Of a stretch of DNA of 64,000 nt, positions 46,577 to 58,329 are shown one piece after another. Source of the DNA: Saccharopolyspora spinosa NRRL 18395 (lineage in GTDB: Bacteria; Actinomycetota; Actinomycetes; Mycobacteriales; Pseudonocardiaceae); assembly GCF_000194155.1 (NCBI RefSeq), contig NZ_GL877883.1, positions 355,486 to 419,485 on the forward strand, given 5' to 3'. The notes below the pieces were generated by a model that was given only the letters and a program-made list of their open reading frames with translations, ran no database searches and was not told where the DNA came from. Positions within the stretch are counted from its first letter, which is position 1, and each line of letters starts with the position of its first letter. The position numbers were made by a program, and so were the translations under genes.

Positions 46577-46612
46577 TGCGTCCGTGGACATCGCTCTCGG
46601 ATAGTGGCAGCT

Positions 46613-47860
46613 ATGAGCAGCACGAAGTTATCCGGCGCCGCCGGTTTCGAGGACACCTTGCGGAGCTTCTGGGCTACCCGCCCGGTGCGGCCTCGCAGGG
46701 GCGGCAAGCTTGGTGGTGTGTCCGCCGCGATCGGCACGCGGTACGGCATCGATCCGATCCTTGTTCGCGTCGCCTTCGTGCTGGCCACGATCTACGGCGG
46801 CGCCGGGGTGGTGCTCTATCTGCTGGGCTGGTTGGTGTTCCCGAAGGAAGGCGATCTGCTGCCGGGTTCGACCGAGCCGACCCGGGAGCCGACGTCAACC
46901 GGGTTGGCCGTGGTCCTCGTGCTGCTGCTGATCCCTGGCGTGTTCTGGCTGACGAGTTCGCCGTCGATCATCGGCGTGGCCCTCGGTCTCGGCGCGCTCT
47001 ACCTCCTGCACCGCAACTACGGCGACCGCGGCGTCACGCCGACGGCGACAGCACCGGCCGCAGCGGCTCCCGTCGCCGGTCCGCAGCCGGCGGTTCCGGT
47101 GGCCGAGAACACCTGGGTCTACCCCGGCGTCGCATCGACCACGACGAACGCAGCGCAGGGCGAACAGCCGCCGCAGCAGCCGCCGGCCTGGGATCCCCTG
47201 GGGGCCGCACCGTTCGCCTGGGATCTACCCGAACCGAGCGAACCCGAGGAACCCCAACCGCAGCGGCCCAAACGGCGCTGGATCACCATCGCGACCCTGG
47301 CGCTGGCGGCATTCGCATCGGTACTGGCCGCGGCGATCGGCGCGCGGCCGGAGTCGGCGCTGGCGATCGCACTCGCCGTGCTAGGACTCGGCATGATCGG
47401 CGGCGCGTTCCTGCGGGGCGGTCGCGGGCTGATCGGGGCGGCGATCCCGGTCGGCGCGTTGGCCGTGGCGACGGCGGTGCTGCCGATGGGCGACTTCACC
47501 GGGAACATGGGCAGCGACGAGGTCCGGCCCACCTCGATCGAGAACGTGCTCCCGCACTACCAGCGGTCGGCCGGTTCCGTCCTGTTCGACCTGCGGAACC
47601 TGCAGATCACCGACGGTCAGGAGCTGCGCACCGGAGCCAACGTCGGGTTGGGCGACGTCACCGTCCAGCTGCCGCCGAACGTGGACGTGACGGCGCGGTG
47701 CGCGTCGCAGCTGGGCGACGTGCGGTGCTTCAACGACACGGCGGACGGCCGGGGGGCGGACATCTCGGTCACCGACCAGGGCGAAGACGGCCCCGGCGGT
47801 GGGCACATCGTGCTCGACCTCGTGGTGGGCACTGGAAGCGTGGAGGTCACCCGTGGCTGA
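46613..47860 (+). CDS. PspC-domain membrane protein
   Basis: 415 aa from ATG 46613, 7 nt after a -10-like GATAGT, so probably leaderless. PspC domain ~25-90: RRGGKLGGVSAAIGTRYGID, LVRVAFVLATIYGGAGVVLY, LLGWLVFPKEGD. Further helices follow (GLAVVLVLLLIPGVFWLTSS), a Pro-rich linker, three more helices (~220-300), and an exterior C-terminal beta-rich domain (GSVLFDLRNLQITDGQELRT, VTVQLPPNVDVTARCASQLG) like the cell-wall-active antibiotics response domain. It is the likely output of the adjacent two-component system. Confidence 0.85.
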   Translation: MSSTKLSGAAGFEDTLRSFWATRPVRPRRGGKLGGVSAAIGTRYGIDPILVRVAFVLATIYGGAGVVLYLLGWLVFPKEGDLLPGSTEPTREPTSTGLAVVLVLLLIPGVFWLTSSPSIIGVALGLGALYLLHRNYGDRGVTPTATAPAAAAPVAGPQPAVPVAENTWVYPGVASTTTNAAQGEQPPQQPPAWDPLGAAPFAWDLPEPSEPEEPQPQRPKRRWITIATLALAAFASVLAAAIGARPESALAIALAVLGLGMIGGAFLRGGRGLIGAAIPVGALAVATAVLPMGDFTGNMGSDEVRPTSIENVLPHYQRSAGSVLFDLRNLQITDGQELRTGANVGLGDVTVQLPPNVDVTARCASQLGDVRCFNDTADGRGADISVTDQGEDGPGGGHIVLDLVVGTGSVEVTRG

Positions 47861-48056
47861 CAACGAGATCAACCCTCGTCCCGACCGGGACGGTCCGGAC
47901 GTGATGACGCTGGTCGCCGGCCTGCTCTCGGTCGCTGTCGCGGGCGGCCTGCTGTTCGGCTTCGGCGGTCACATCCAATGGCTGCTGGCGGTCGCCGCCG
48001 TCGTGATCGGCGTCGTCATGCTGATCGCCTCGTTCCGCACCCGCCGCGACACCTGA
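47853..48056 (+). CDS. Small two-helix membrane protein of the PspC operon
   Basis: 67 aa from GTG 47853, overlapping the end of the PspC gene by 8 nt, with GGAGG upstream. Two helices: MTLVAGLLSVAVAGGLLFGF and WLLAVAAVVIGVVMLIASF. Similar small proteins follow PspC genes in other actinobacteria. The ISL3 element starts 28 nt after its stop. Confidence 0.8.
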   Translation: MADNEINPRPDRDGPDVMTLVAGLLSVAVAGGLLFGFGGHIQWLLAVAAVVIGVVMLIASFRTRRDT

Positions 48057-48076
48057 GGTCGGAAATCGAAGGCCCG

Positions 48077-48084
48077 CGATTTCC
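48077..48084. repeat. 8-bp target-site duplication, left copy
   Basis: CGATTTCC directly abuts the left end of the ISL3 element; the same 8 bases abut its right end at 49537-49544. Confidence 0.9.
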
Positions 48085-49536
48085 GGCTCTCCTGACGTAT
48101 GTGTGGGTTAAGTGCGCCCGGGGAGGGTGAGTGTCGGGCCGCCGAGGTTGAGCATGACGAGGGCGATCAGGGCCTGGGGCGTGTGGAACCCGAAGGCCAT
48201 GCGGGTGAAGAGTCTGATCTTGGTGTTAGTGGACTCGATCAGGCCCTGAGACAGCCCGTGCTCCAGGCTGGCCTCGATGGACGCGCGGATGCGGACCACG
48301 GACTTGCAGAGCTTCTGGATGGGTTCCAGGGTGCTGCGCCCGGCCTCTTTGATCCAGGCGTCGAGGATGCGTTTGCCCTGCTTACCCCTGGCTTGGAAGA
48401 CGATGCGGAGTTTCTCTTTGAACGCGTAGGCCTCGTGGAGGCGGGGGCTGGAAGCCGTGATCCACTTCAGGGTGAGGCTTTGGTCCTGGGTGAGGTTGTC
48501 GGGATTTTTCAGCAGGGAGTAGCGGGCGTTTTTGAACTCCCTGGCCAGGTCCTGCCGTGGGGTTTCCGGCTTCGGATCATCGGCAGTGGGGCGGCCGACA
48601 CGACGGTCCTGTTCTGCGCGTTCGGTGTCGGCGAGTGCTTTGAGGGCACGCCATTCCTGGCGGCGGACGGTATCGATGGCGTCGGTGGCCCAGGCCACGA
48701 TGTGAAACGGGTCGGCGCACAAGATCGCTTGCGGGGCGCGTTGTGTGACCGTCGAGGCGATCCAGTGCGCCGCGTCAGCGCTGACGTGGGTCAAGGCCGC
48801 GGTGCGTTCGGGTCCGAGTTCGTCGAAGAACGTGCTCAACGTGGCGGCGCCCAGGCCCGGCGCGGCCCAGATGACCCGACCGGTGTCGTGGTCGACCACG
48901 ATCGTCAGATAGCGATGGTTCTTCTTATAGGAAACCTCGTCGATCCCGATCTTGCGGACCCCGTCGAGCAGGTCGATCTCAGCGGAGATGTCGGCCCAGA
49001 CCCGGTCGATGACCGACCCGACCGTTTTCCATGCGATTCGCAGCAACTCCCGCACGGTTGACTTCGAGGTTCGCACCGCCAGCCACGCCACCTGGGCGTC
49101 AAAGACAAGCGTGTGCCCGGCACCATGCCGAGCCCAGGGCACCCGAGCCACAGTCACCCCGTGCTCGGCACAGCGCACCCTGGGCGCGTCGGCTGCCAGC
49201 CACATCTGCGTCAGCCCGCAATCCACACTCCGCCACTCACGGCGCCTCCCGCCGTCGTATCCAGGGCTTCTCCGACCGCACCGGCCGCACCGGTCATGCT
49301 CGCCCTTACGGCGGCTGGGCCGCACATGCAGCACTACCCGCTCAGAGCCACACGCTCGATCACGGTCCTGTCGTCCAGACCCGCCATCGCGCGCCATACA
49401 CTGACATCCGGCACGTCGTTCGCTCCCTGATCAGCTTGTTGATCTCGCAACCAACAACCTAGCCCAAAGCGACGGCGTGCCTTCATCTTCCGGACCCAAC
49501 CCCAGGCCACACGCCCACTAATCGATCACAAGAGCC
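48085..49536 (-). mobile_element. ISL3-family insertion sequence (1452 bp)
   Basis: Both ends start GGCTCT (48085-48090 and, reversed, 49536-49531), with imperfect similarity over ~23 bp (GTGGG shared further in), and CGATTTCC is duplicated on both sides; 8-bp duplications and GGCTCT-like ends are ISL3 traits. One transposase gene fills it. It sits between the convergent PspC operon and the GIDE gene, harming neither. The exact duplication suggests recent insertion. Confidence 0.92.
48108..49397 (-). CDS. ISL3-family transposase, probably frameshifted near its N-terminus
   Basis: 429-aa frame. Zinc-finger-like CGRCG, then the DDE domain: IGIDEVSYKKNHRYLTIVVD (first Asp), ILCADPFHIVAWATDAIDTV (second Asp) and GLIESTNTKIRLFTRMAFG (Glu). 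The first ~20 residues have poor codon bias, while another frame from ATG 49387 (MAGLDDRTVIERVALSG) has strong bias and reaches a stop at ~49334. One G missing in a G run there would join MAGL... to VVLHVRPSRRK. So the native start is probably 49387, and the element may no longer make full transposase. Confidence 0.85.
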   Translation of the reverse strand: MARDGGSGRQDRDRACGSERVVLHVRPSRRKGEHDRCGRCGRRSPGYDGGRRREWRSVDCGLTQMWLAADAPRVRCAEHGVTVARVPWARHGAGHTLVFDAQVAWLAVRTSKSTVRELLRIAWKTVGSVIDRVWADISAEIDLLDGVRKIGIDEVSYKKNHRYLTIVVDHDTGRVIWAAPGLGAATLSTFFDELGPERTAALTHVSADAAHWIASTVTQRAPQAILCADPFHIVAWATDAIDTVRRQEWRALKALADTERAEQDRRVGRPTADDPKPETPRQDLAREFKNARYSLLKNPDNLTQDQSLTLKWITASSPRLHEAYAFKEKLRIVFQARGKQGKRILDAWIKEAGRSTLEPIQKLCKSVVRIRASIEASLEHGLSQGLIESTNTKIRLFTRMAFGFHTPQALIALVMLNLGGPTLTLPGRT

Positions 49537-49544
49537 CGATTTCC
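49537..49544. repeat. 8-bp target-site duplication, right copy
   Basis: CGATTTCC, identical to 48077-48084. Confidence 0.9.
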
Positions 49545-49591
49545 GTTGAAATTGCGGAGCCGCACCTCGGGGTGGGGCTGGGCACGACCCG

Positions 49592-50371
49592 TCAGAGCAC
49601 GATGCCGAGGACGATGCAGACGATCGCGGCCAGCGCGGCCGCCGGAATCCCGAATGCCAGCAACCGGTGTTGGGTCCGGAGGCTGTCGCGAACCTCCTGC
49701 TCGCTGCGGGTGGAGATGATGAAGAAGCCCTTCTGCTCGGGCTTGCCGATCACCAGCGGACCGATCTTGTCGTGCACCTCGCCGAGGATGTACAGCCGCC
49801 GACCGGGCCGGATCACCCACTCCTTGTACTCGTAGCCGACCGTGCCGCTGTTGTCGAGGATGTTCGGCAGCTGGAAACCGAACACGGTCGGCCCCTGCGG
49901 GTTGTGCGGCTCGAACCGGTCGACGACCTGCTCCGGCCGATCCGGTTTGGTGCCGTTGGGATCGACGCCGATCAGCACGCTGTGGTCATCGCGCAACGCG
50001 TAGCCCTCCCACGACGTGTGCTCGGCGACGGTTTCGCTGCCCCGGTCGACGTGCCGACGACCGTCCCGGTAGCGCACCCGCTCGTAGCGCCGCTTGACGA
50101 CGTAGCGGAACCAAACACATACGGTCTTGCTGAGCTCGGAGATGAGCACGCCTTCCGGGCGCGGGTGGGCCGCGCCGACGACCTCGCACTCCTTGCGGAA
50201 TCCGCCCCGCGCGCCGACGTCGTCGGAAGCCTTGCGCAGCAGCTCCAACTGGTTGACCGGCAGGGTTTCCGCGCCGATCATCGCGTGCAGCTCGTCGCGG
50301 GCACGACGCATGAAGTAGAACCCGACGGCGGCCGCGACCAGCAGCACGACCCCGATGATGATCACGGCCAT
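49592..50371 (-). CDS. GIDE-domain (E3 ligase-like) membrane protein
   Basis: 259 aa. An N-terminal helix (IIIGVVLLVAAAVGFYFMRR), a ~200-residue domain with GGFRKECEVVGAAHPRPEGV, SKTVCVWFRYVVKRRYERVR, GYEYKEWVIRPGRRLYILGE, and a C-terminal helix (LAFGIPAAALAAIVCIVLGI). This is the GIDE domain known from mitochondrial MUL1; bacterial copies lack a RING finger, so ligase activity is not implied. Function unknown. Its 3' end is 56 nt from the IS. Confidence 0.82.
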   Translation of the reverse strand: MAVIIIGVVLLVAAAVGFYFMRRARDELHAMIGAETLPVNQLELLRKASDDVGARGGFRKECEVVGAAHPRPEGVLISELSKTVCVWFRYVVKRRYERVRYRDGRRHVDRGSETVAEHTSWEGYALRDDHSVLIGVDPNGTKPDRPEQVVDRFEPHNPQGPTVFGFQLPNILDNSGTVGYEYKEWVIRPGRRLYILGEVHDKIGPLVIGKPEQKGFFIISTRSEQEVRDSLRTQHRLLAFGIPAAALAAIVCIVLGIVL

Positions 50372-50668
50372 CGCCCCTCCCCAGATCAGTCCCGCCCGAC
50401 CCTAGTTCCGCACGCCCGGCTCGGGCATCGATTTCGGCAGAACAGCAACGCTCGCCACAACTCCGCCCGGGACCGCGATCCGCGGGCTACCGCGATTTCG
50501 CGAGAGATCGCCGCAGCCCTTCCCGACCGCTGCGCGGGATCTGAACGCGTTTCCAAAACACGCCACGCGCGGGACCTGATGCGGAACCGGTGGGCATACT
50601 CGATCGATCCACTCGGACCGCTGGGTGCGCGGGAGTGGGGCGCTCCCAGCTACTTGGAAGGAGCCGAC

Positions 50669-51559
50669 ATGGCCCCGAGACGACGGCTCGTGGCCGGTGC
50701 CGCGCTCGCCCTGGTCGCCTCCGCGCCGCTGTTCGAAGCCGATGCGACGCCCCGCGCCGAGGTGTTCTTCGACGACTTCTCCGGGTCGGAGCTCGACCGT
50801 TCCAAGTGGACGGTCGAGGTCACCGGCGAGAACTTCGGCACCGTCAACCAGGAACAGCAGGCATACGTCGATTCGCCCGAGACCATCTACCTCGACCAGG
50901 ACCCGTCGACCGGGGCGAACAACGGTGCGCTGGCGCTGCACCCCCGGTTCGAGCCCGGTCACCAGGCGCCGGACGGCCAGACCTACGACTTCATCTCCGG
51001 CCGGATCAAGACCCAGGACAAGGCCGAGTTCACCTATGGCAGGTATTTGGCGCGGCTCAAGCTCCCCGAGAACGCCACCGCATCCGGGCTGTGGCCCGCG
51101 TGGTGGTCACTGGGCGCGAACATCGACGCGGGCAAGCCGTGGCCGGAGTGCGGCGAGATCGACGGGATGGAGCACGTCGGCGAGCCGTGGACGAGCTCGG
51201 CGCTGCACGGCCCGGAGTACCACGGCGACACCCCGTTCACCAAGCGCCAGAACTTCGAGAGCACGGACCCGGCGGACTGGCACGTGTACGAAGTGGACTG
51301 GACGCAGGACGGGTTGACCTTCTTCGTGGACGACACCGAGACGTACCGGGTCACCAAGCAGGAAATCCAGTCCAAAGGCTGGACGTGGGCGTACGACGAC
51401 CCGCAGTTCCTGATCCTGAACTTCGCGCTCGGCGGCGGATACCCGAACGGCGTCAACGGCGTGACGGAACCGTACTTTGGCCTACCGCAGTCCACGGTGG
51501 ACAAGGTCGCCGCGGGCGACGTCCGCTACCTCGTCGACTGGGTCCGCGTCGAGCAGTGA
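50669..51559 (+). CDS. Secreted glycoside hydrolase family 16 (beta-glucanase)
   Basis: 296 aa from ATG 50669 with GGAAGGAG upstream. Signal peptide RRRLVAGAALALVASAPLFE (residues 4-23). The GH16 domain shows FFDDFSGSELDRSKWTVE, WPAWWSLGANIDAG and the catalytic E-x-D-x-x-E in ECGEIDGMEHVG (~residue 165), then FALGGGYPNGVNG and DWVRVEQ at the end. It probably hydrolyses 1,3- or 1,3-1,4-beta-glucans outside the cell. Complete and intact. Confidence 0.92.
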   Translation: MAPRRRLVAGAALALVASAPLFEADATPRAEVFFDDFSGSELDRSKWTVEVTGENFGTVNQEQQAYVDSPETIYLDQDPSTGANNGALALHPRFEPGHQAPDGQTYDFISGRIKTQDKAEFTYGRYLARLKLPENATASGLWPAWWSLGANIDAGKPWPECGEIDGMEHVGEPWTSSALHGPEYHGDTPFTKRQNFESTDPADWHVYEVDWTQDGLTFFVDDTETYRVTKQEIQSKGWTWAYDDPQFLILNFALGGGYPNGVNGVTEPYFGLPQSTVDKVAAGDVRYLVDWVRVEQ

Positions 51560-51591
51560 CCGCGCGATTCCACGAAAGCGATGAGCTCTTG

Positions 51592-51620
51592 CGCCCTACC
51601 TGGAAATCTCTGGTAGGGCG
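51592..51620. terminator. Bidirectional terminator between GH16 and nitrilase genes
   Basis: CGCCCTACC (51592-51600) and GGTAGGGCG (51612-51620) with an 11-nt loop, placed between two converging genes. Confidence 0.75.
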
Positions 51621-51623
51621 TCG

Positions 51624-52454
51624 TCAGAGCCGACCGGAGCCCCGCGGTTCTCCCCCGTGCCCGGCAGGCGGAGCCGGGACGGCGAGGACGCGGTCCCGGA
51701 GGACCGGCAGCTCGGCCCGGATCGCCGCAACCGAACCCACGTCGACGTCGGCGGTCAGGACTTCCTCGTCCGCACCCGCCTCGGCGAGCACGGTGCCCCA
51801 CGGGTCGACGACCAGGCTTCCGCCAGCCTGGTCGACGCCGCTGTGCGAGCCCGCGGCGCAGCACGCCAGGACGACGGCCTGCTCCTCGACCGCGCGGGCG
51901 CGCACCAGGATCCGCCACTGCTCGCGTCGCCGGGCCGGCCACGCGGCGGGCACGACCAGGATCTCCGTCCCGGCATCGACCAACGCGCGGAACAACTCGG
52001 GGAAGCGCAGGTCATAGCAGGTGGCGAGGCCGAGGTCGCCGAACTCGGTAGGGATCGTCACGACATCTCGCCCGGCGGCCATCAGCACGGCCTCACCGGT
52101 GTCGAAGCCGTAGCGGTGGATCTTGCGGTACGTGGCGCGCAGCGCCCCCGTCCGGTCGAAGACCAACGCTGTGTTGTAGAGCGCACCGTTGCCGTCTCGC
52201 TCCACCAAGGTCCCTGCGTGCAACCACACGGCCGCAGATCTGGCCGCCGCCGCCATGACTTGCACCGTCGGACCGTCCACCGGTTCGGCGCCAGCCTGCC
52301 AATCGACGTAGGCCCAGGCGCCGGTCGTCCAGAGTTCCGGCAGCACGACGACGTCATCGCCCACCCGGCGCCGGACCAGCCCGGCGACCCGCGCTCGGCG
52401 TTCGTCGACGGATTCGGTGTCCGAGACCGAGAGCTGAACCAGGGAGACGCGCAT
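51624..52454 (-). CDS. Carbon-nitrogen (nitrilase-superfamily) hydrolase
   Basis: 276 aa from ATG 52454. MRVSLVQLSVSDTESVDERR is the usual start. The Glu-Lys-Cys triad lies in VVVLPELWTTGAW, ATYRKIHRYGF and LGLATCYDLRFPELFRAL; a second Glu lies near WPARRREQW. The branch resembles omega-amidase/NIT2-type amidohydrolases, but the substrate is open. Separated from guaA by a strong palindrome, so probably its own unit. Confidence 0.88.
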   Translation of the reverse strand: MRVSLVQLSVSDTESVDERRARVAGLVRRRVGDDVVVLPELWTTGAWAYVDWQAGAEPVDGPTVQVMAAAARSAAVWLHAGTLVERDGNGALYNTALVFDRTGALRATYRKIHRYGFDTGEAVLMAAGRDVVTIPTEFGDLGLATCYDLRFPELFRALVDAGTEILVVPAAWPARRREQWRILVRARAVEEQAVVLACCAAGSHSGVDQAGGSLVVDPWGTVLAEAGADEEVLTADVDVGSVAAIRAELPVLRDRVLAVPAPPAGHGGEPRGSGRL

Positions 52455-52664
52455 TTCCGGGCCCCCTTCCACGAGCGTCCAGGCGAACGGCGGGAGCGAT
52501 GCCATTCTCGCCCCGCCGGCCGAACCGCACTCCGCGGACCGGTGCCCCATCGGATGTGCAGCAGCTCAGGCGGCGAAACATGCTGGCGGCCCCGGACGCT
52601 CCGGCACCGGCCGACTCCGCAACGGCCGACTCCGCAACGGCGCTTCGACCCACTCCGGTGATGC

Positions 52665-52723
52665 GCGAAGGGCACCTTCGACCGACATGCCGGTTGACCA
52701 TCCCGGTCGAAGGTGCCCTTCGC
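52665..52723. terminator. 20-bp perfect palindrome after guaA
   Basis: Arms 52665-52684 and 52704-52723, core GAAGGGCACCTTCG. It follows the guaA stop by 17 nt. The core GAAGGGCA resembles that of 567-617. A 16-nt tandem direct repeat (CCGACTCCGCAACGG units at ~52612-52642) lies just beyond. Confidence 0.8.
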
Positions 52724-52740
52724 TCAACAGACCTCGGGGG

Positions 52741-54342
<1,602 letters not shown>

Positions 54343-54468
54343 GTCGTCGAAACCTCCTGGCGAGAGCGGTGGCGCCCATTGTCCCAGGTAACCGAGGCCA
54401 CAACGGCACCGCCCCGGGCCTCCCGCAAGGCCGCGCGCCCCGGGGTCGCCACCGCAACGGTGCGCGGG

Positions 54469-54751
54469 TCAGCTGAGTTCGCGCTGCCAGCAGCAAGAGC
54501 CCGGCGACGTGTTCACCGATGACATCGCCCCAGCCGCCGAGAAGCGCCTGGGTCGCCCGCTCGGCGTTGGCCAGCGCCTCGGTGTCAGGGGGCAGGAACG
54601 CAGCCGTGCCCATGAAGAGGCTGCTGGCCAGCATGCTGAGCACCACGACGCCGTACACCACGGCGGCGACGCGCAGCGCGGTTCGATCGCTGACCCCCGC
54701 GACACCGGGCTGGACCTGGGGGACGCAGGTGGGCGTGCTGAACGCCGTCAG
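54469..54751 (-). pseudogene. Small membrane protein ORF between guaB3 and guaA, possibly frameshifted
   Basis: Right after guaB3 a frame reads GVSDRTALRVAAVVYGVVVL, SMLASSLFMGTAAFLPPDTE, ERATQALLGGWGDVIGEHVA with strong codon bias. It has one membrane helix and then a second, short hydrophobic stretch. The first start candidates are CTG 54751 and GTG 54661. The frame does not stop before running through guaA, whereas a one-base shift near its end would stop at 54469. So it is either a real small membrane protein with a frameshift or an eroding one. Confidence 0.45.
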
Positions 54752-54757
54752 CCGCGA

Positions 54758-55888
54758 TCAACCTCGGAGCATCAGGCCGACCTTCTGGAACTCCTTGAGG
54801 TCCCGGTAACCCGTCTTGGCCATCGCGCGGCGTAGGCCGCCGAAGAGGTTCAGCGTGCCGTACGGGTCGCTGCTCGGGCCGAACAGCAGCTGCTCCAGGT
54901 CCGCTCCGGAACTGGCGAAGCCGACGATCTCGCTGCGCGGCAGGCTCGGGTGCGCGGCGGCGGACGTCCAGTAGTAGCCCTGCGCCGGCGTCTCGGCCGA
55001 CTCGGTCAACGCCTCGCCGAGCATCACGGCGTCGGCACCGCAGGCGATCGCCTTCGCGATGTCCCCCGAGTACGACAGGGCACCGTCGGCGATCACGTGC
55101 ACGTAGCGCCCGCCGGTCTCGTCCAGGTAGTCGCGGCGGGCCGCGGCGGCATCGGCAATCGCGGTCGCCATCGGCACCCCGATGCCCAGCACCTGCGTGG
55201 TGGTGGCTGCGCGGGACTGCCCGAAGCCGACGATCACCCCGGCCGCGCCGGTGCGCATCAGGTGCATCGCGGTGCGGTAGTCGCCGACCCCACCGGCGAT
55301 CACCGGCACGTCGAGCTCGGCGATGAACCGCTTGAGGTTCAGCGGCTCGCCGTCCCGGGCCACGTGCTCGGCGGAGATGATGGTGCCCTGCACGACCAGC
55401 AGCTCGACGCCGGCCGCGAGCAGGTCCGGGGTCAGCTCCTCGGCGTGCTGCGGACTGACCCGCGCCGCCACGGTGACACCGGAGTCCTTGATCTGCTTCA
55501 GCGCGGTGGCCAGCAGGTCCGCCCGGATCGGCGCGGCGTGCAGCTGCTGCAGCAGCCGGATCGCGGCCTCCGGGTCGCTGTTCTCCTCGGCGGCGCGGAC
55601 CACCTCGAACAGCTTCTCCTCGACGTTCTCGTGCCGCGCCCACAGCCCCTCGGCGTTCAGCACGCCTAGACCGCCGAGCTCGCCGATGCGCACCGCGGTG
55701 GCCGGCGAGACGATCGCATCCGTCGGGTGCGTGACCAGCGGGATGTCGAAGCGGTAGGCGTCGATCTGCCAGGACAACGAAACGTCCTTCGACGACCGGG
55801 TCCGCCGGGACGGCACGATCTCCACGTCGTCCAAGTCGTAGCCGCGCATGGCCGTCCGGCCCATGCCGATCTCAACCTGATCCCGCAC
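54758..55888 (-). CDS. guaB3: GuaB3-family IMP dehydrogenase-related protein
   Basis: 376 aa from GTG 55888 with GGAGGGA at 5 nt. A TIM-barrel related to IMPDH: DLDDVEIVPSRRTRSSKDVS, VPVIAGGVGDYRTAMHLMRT, VHVIADGALSYSGDIAKAIA, CGADAVMLGEAL. There are no CBS domains, and the loop that carries the catalytic Cys in IMPDH (GPGSICTTR in guaB here) reads GFGQSRAATTTQ, without Cys. So IMPDH activity is unlikely. The gene is conserved beside guaB in actinobacteria, and its role is unsettled. Confidence 0.9.
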   Translation of the reverse strand: MRDQVEIGMGRTAMRGYDLDDVEIVPSRRTRSSKDVSLSWQIDAYRFDIPLVTHPTDAIVSPATAVRIGELGGLGVLNAEGLWARHENVEEKLFEVVRAAEENSDPEAAIRLLQQLHAAPIRADLLATALKQIKDSGVTVAARVSPQHAEELTPDLLAAGVELLVVQGTIISAEHVARDGEPLNLKRFIAELDVPVIAGGVGDYRTAMHLMRTGAAGVIVGFGQSRAATTTQVLGIGVPMATAIADAAAARRDYLDETGGRYVHVIADGALSYSGDIAKAIACGADAVMLGEALTESAETPAQGYYWTSAAAHPSLPRSEIVGFASSGADLEQLLFGPSSDPYGTLNLFGGLRRAMAKTGYRDLKEFQKVGLMLRG

Positions 55889-55989
55889 GTCAGTCCCTCC
55901 TCGCAGCACCGCTGTCCGACGGAACATTCTCGCTGCGGCATCCGGGCGACGTACAACTGGGGCACCTAAGCTCGCGCTGCCGCCGGTGA

Positions 55990-56048
55990 GGTGGAGCGAA
56001 CGGCCCGTTCGCCTGCGCTAGCGAGACGAGCGGTCCGTTCACCCCACC
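55990..56048. repeat. Imperfect intergenic palindrome between guaB3 and guaB
   Basis: Arms 55990-56013 and 56025-56048 match at 19 of 24 positions around GTGGAGCGAACGG. Sequence and loop resemble the palindrome at 1831-1887. It may end guaB transcription before guaB3. Confidence 0.7.
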
Positions 56049-56111
56049 ATCCCGCGCCGAAGACGACCCGGCCGCCGCCTCGCGGGGAGACGGCGGCCGG
56101 GTCGGTGGTGC

Positions 56112-57731
<1,620 letters not shown>

Positions 57732-57845
57732 TCAATGATAGAGACCACAGGTCAGGGCCCGTTTGCCCCGTCTGCGGAGGCGTGTGCCACGCCACGGCAG
57801 GCACCAAAACCCGCCCCGACAACCCCACGCGGTCGACGCAGCCGG

Positions 57846-57851
57846 TACCGT
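57846..57851 (+). promoter_or_regulatory. -10 element of a leaderless DUF5319 transcript
   Basis: TACCGT ends 7 nt before GTG 57859, so the message may start at the start codon. Confidence 0.4.
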
Positions 57852-57858
57852 GCGGGCC

Positions 57859-58245
57859 GTGCCGCACGATCCGATGCCACCAGACCCGTTCGCGGGTGAC
57901 CCGGAAGATCCGAGCATGGCACTCGGCGATCACGACGCCGACGACGGCCCGCCGCTCGGCGACGAGGAGCGGGCCGAATTGCTCGCCGACCTGACCGATC
58001 TCGCCGTCTACCAGGCACTGCTGGAGCCCCGCGGGCTCCGCGGCATCGTGGTGGACTGCGCGGACTGCGGCGAATGCCATTACCACGACTGGGAGTTGCT
58101 GCGTGCCAGCCTGGAGCAGTTGCTGCGCGACGGCCAGATGCGCCCGCACGAGCCGGCGTTCGACCCGAACCCGAGCGACTACGTCACCTGGGAGTACTGC
58201 CGCGGCTACGCGGACGGCGTGACGGAAAGCGAAACCACCCGCTGA
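57859..58245 (+). CDS. DUF5319 protein
   Basis: 128 aa from GTG 57859 (ATG 57874 possible). Starts PHDPMPPDPFAGDPEDPS; an acidic helical region (DEERAELLADLTDLAVYQAL) and a C-x2-C-x2-C cluster in VVDCADCGECHYHDWELL follow; ends YCRGYADGVTESETTR. Homologue of Rv3412, conserved between rsdA and guaB; function unknown. The Cys/His cluster could bind zinc or another metal. Confidence 0.85.
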   Translation: MPHDPMPPDPFAGDPEDPSMALGDHDADDGPPLGDEERAELLADLTDLAVYQALLEPRGLRGIVVDCADCGECHYHDWELLRASLEQLLRDGQMRPHEPAFDPNPSDYVTWEYCRGYADGVTESETTR

Positions 58246-58270
58246 CGTTTTCCACCGCGCACGAACGAAA

Positions 58271-58298
58271 AGAGGGGCTTCCCACCGGGAGCCCCTCT
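58271..58298. terminator. Bidirectional terminator between DUF5319 and rsdA
   Basis: AGAGGGGCT (58271-58279) pairs with AGCCCCTCT (58290-58298); on the minus strand TTTTCG follows. Confidence 0.85.
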
Positions 58299-58329
58299 GC
58301 TGCTTCAGGAGTACTGGGCAGTCATTCCG

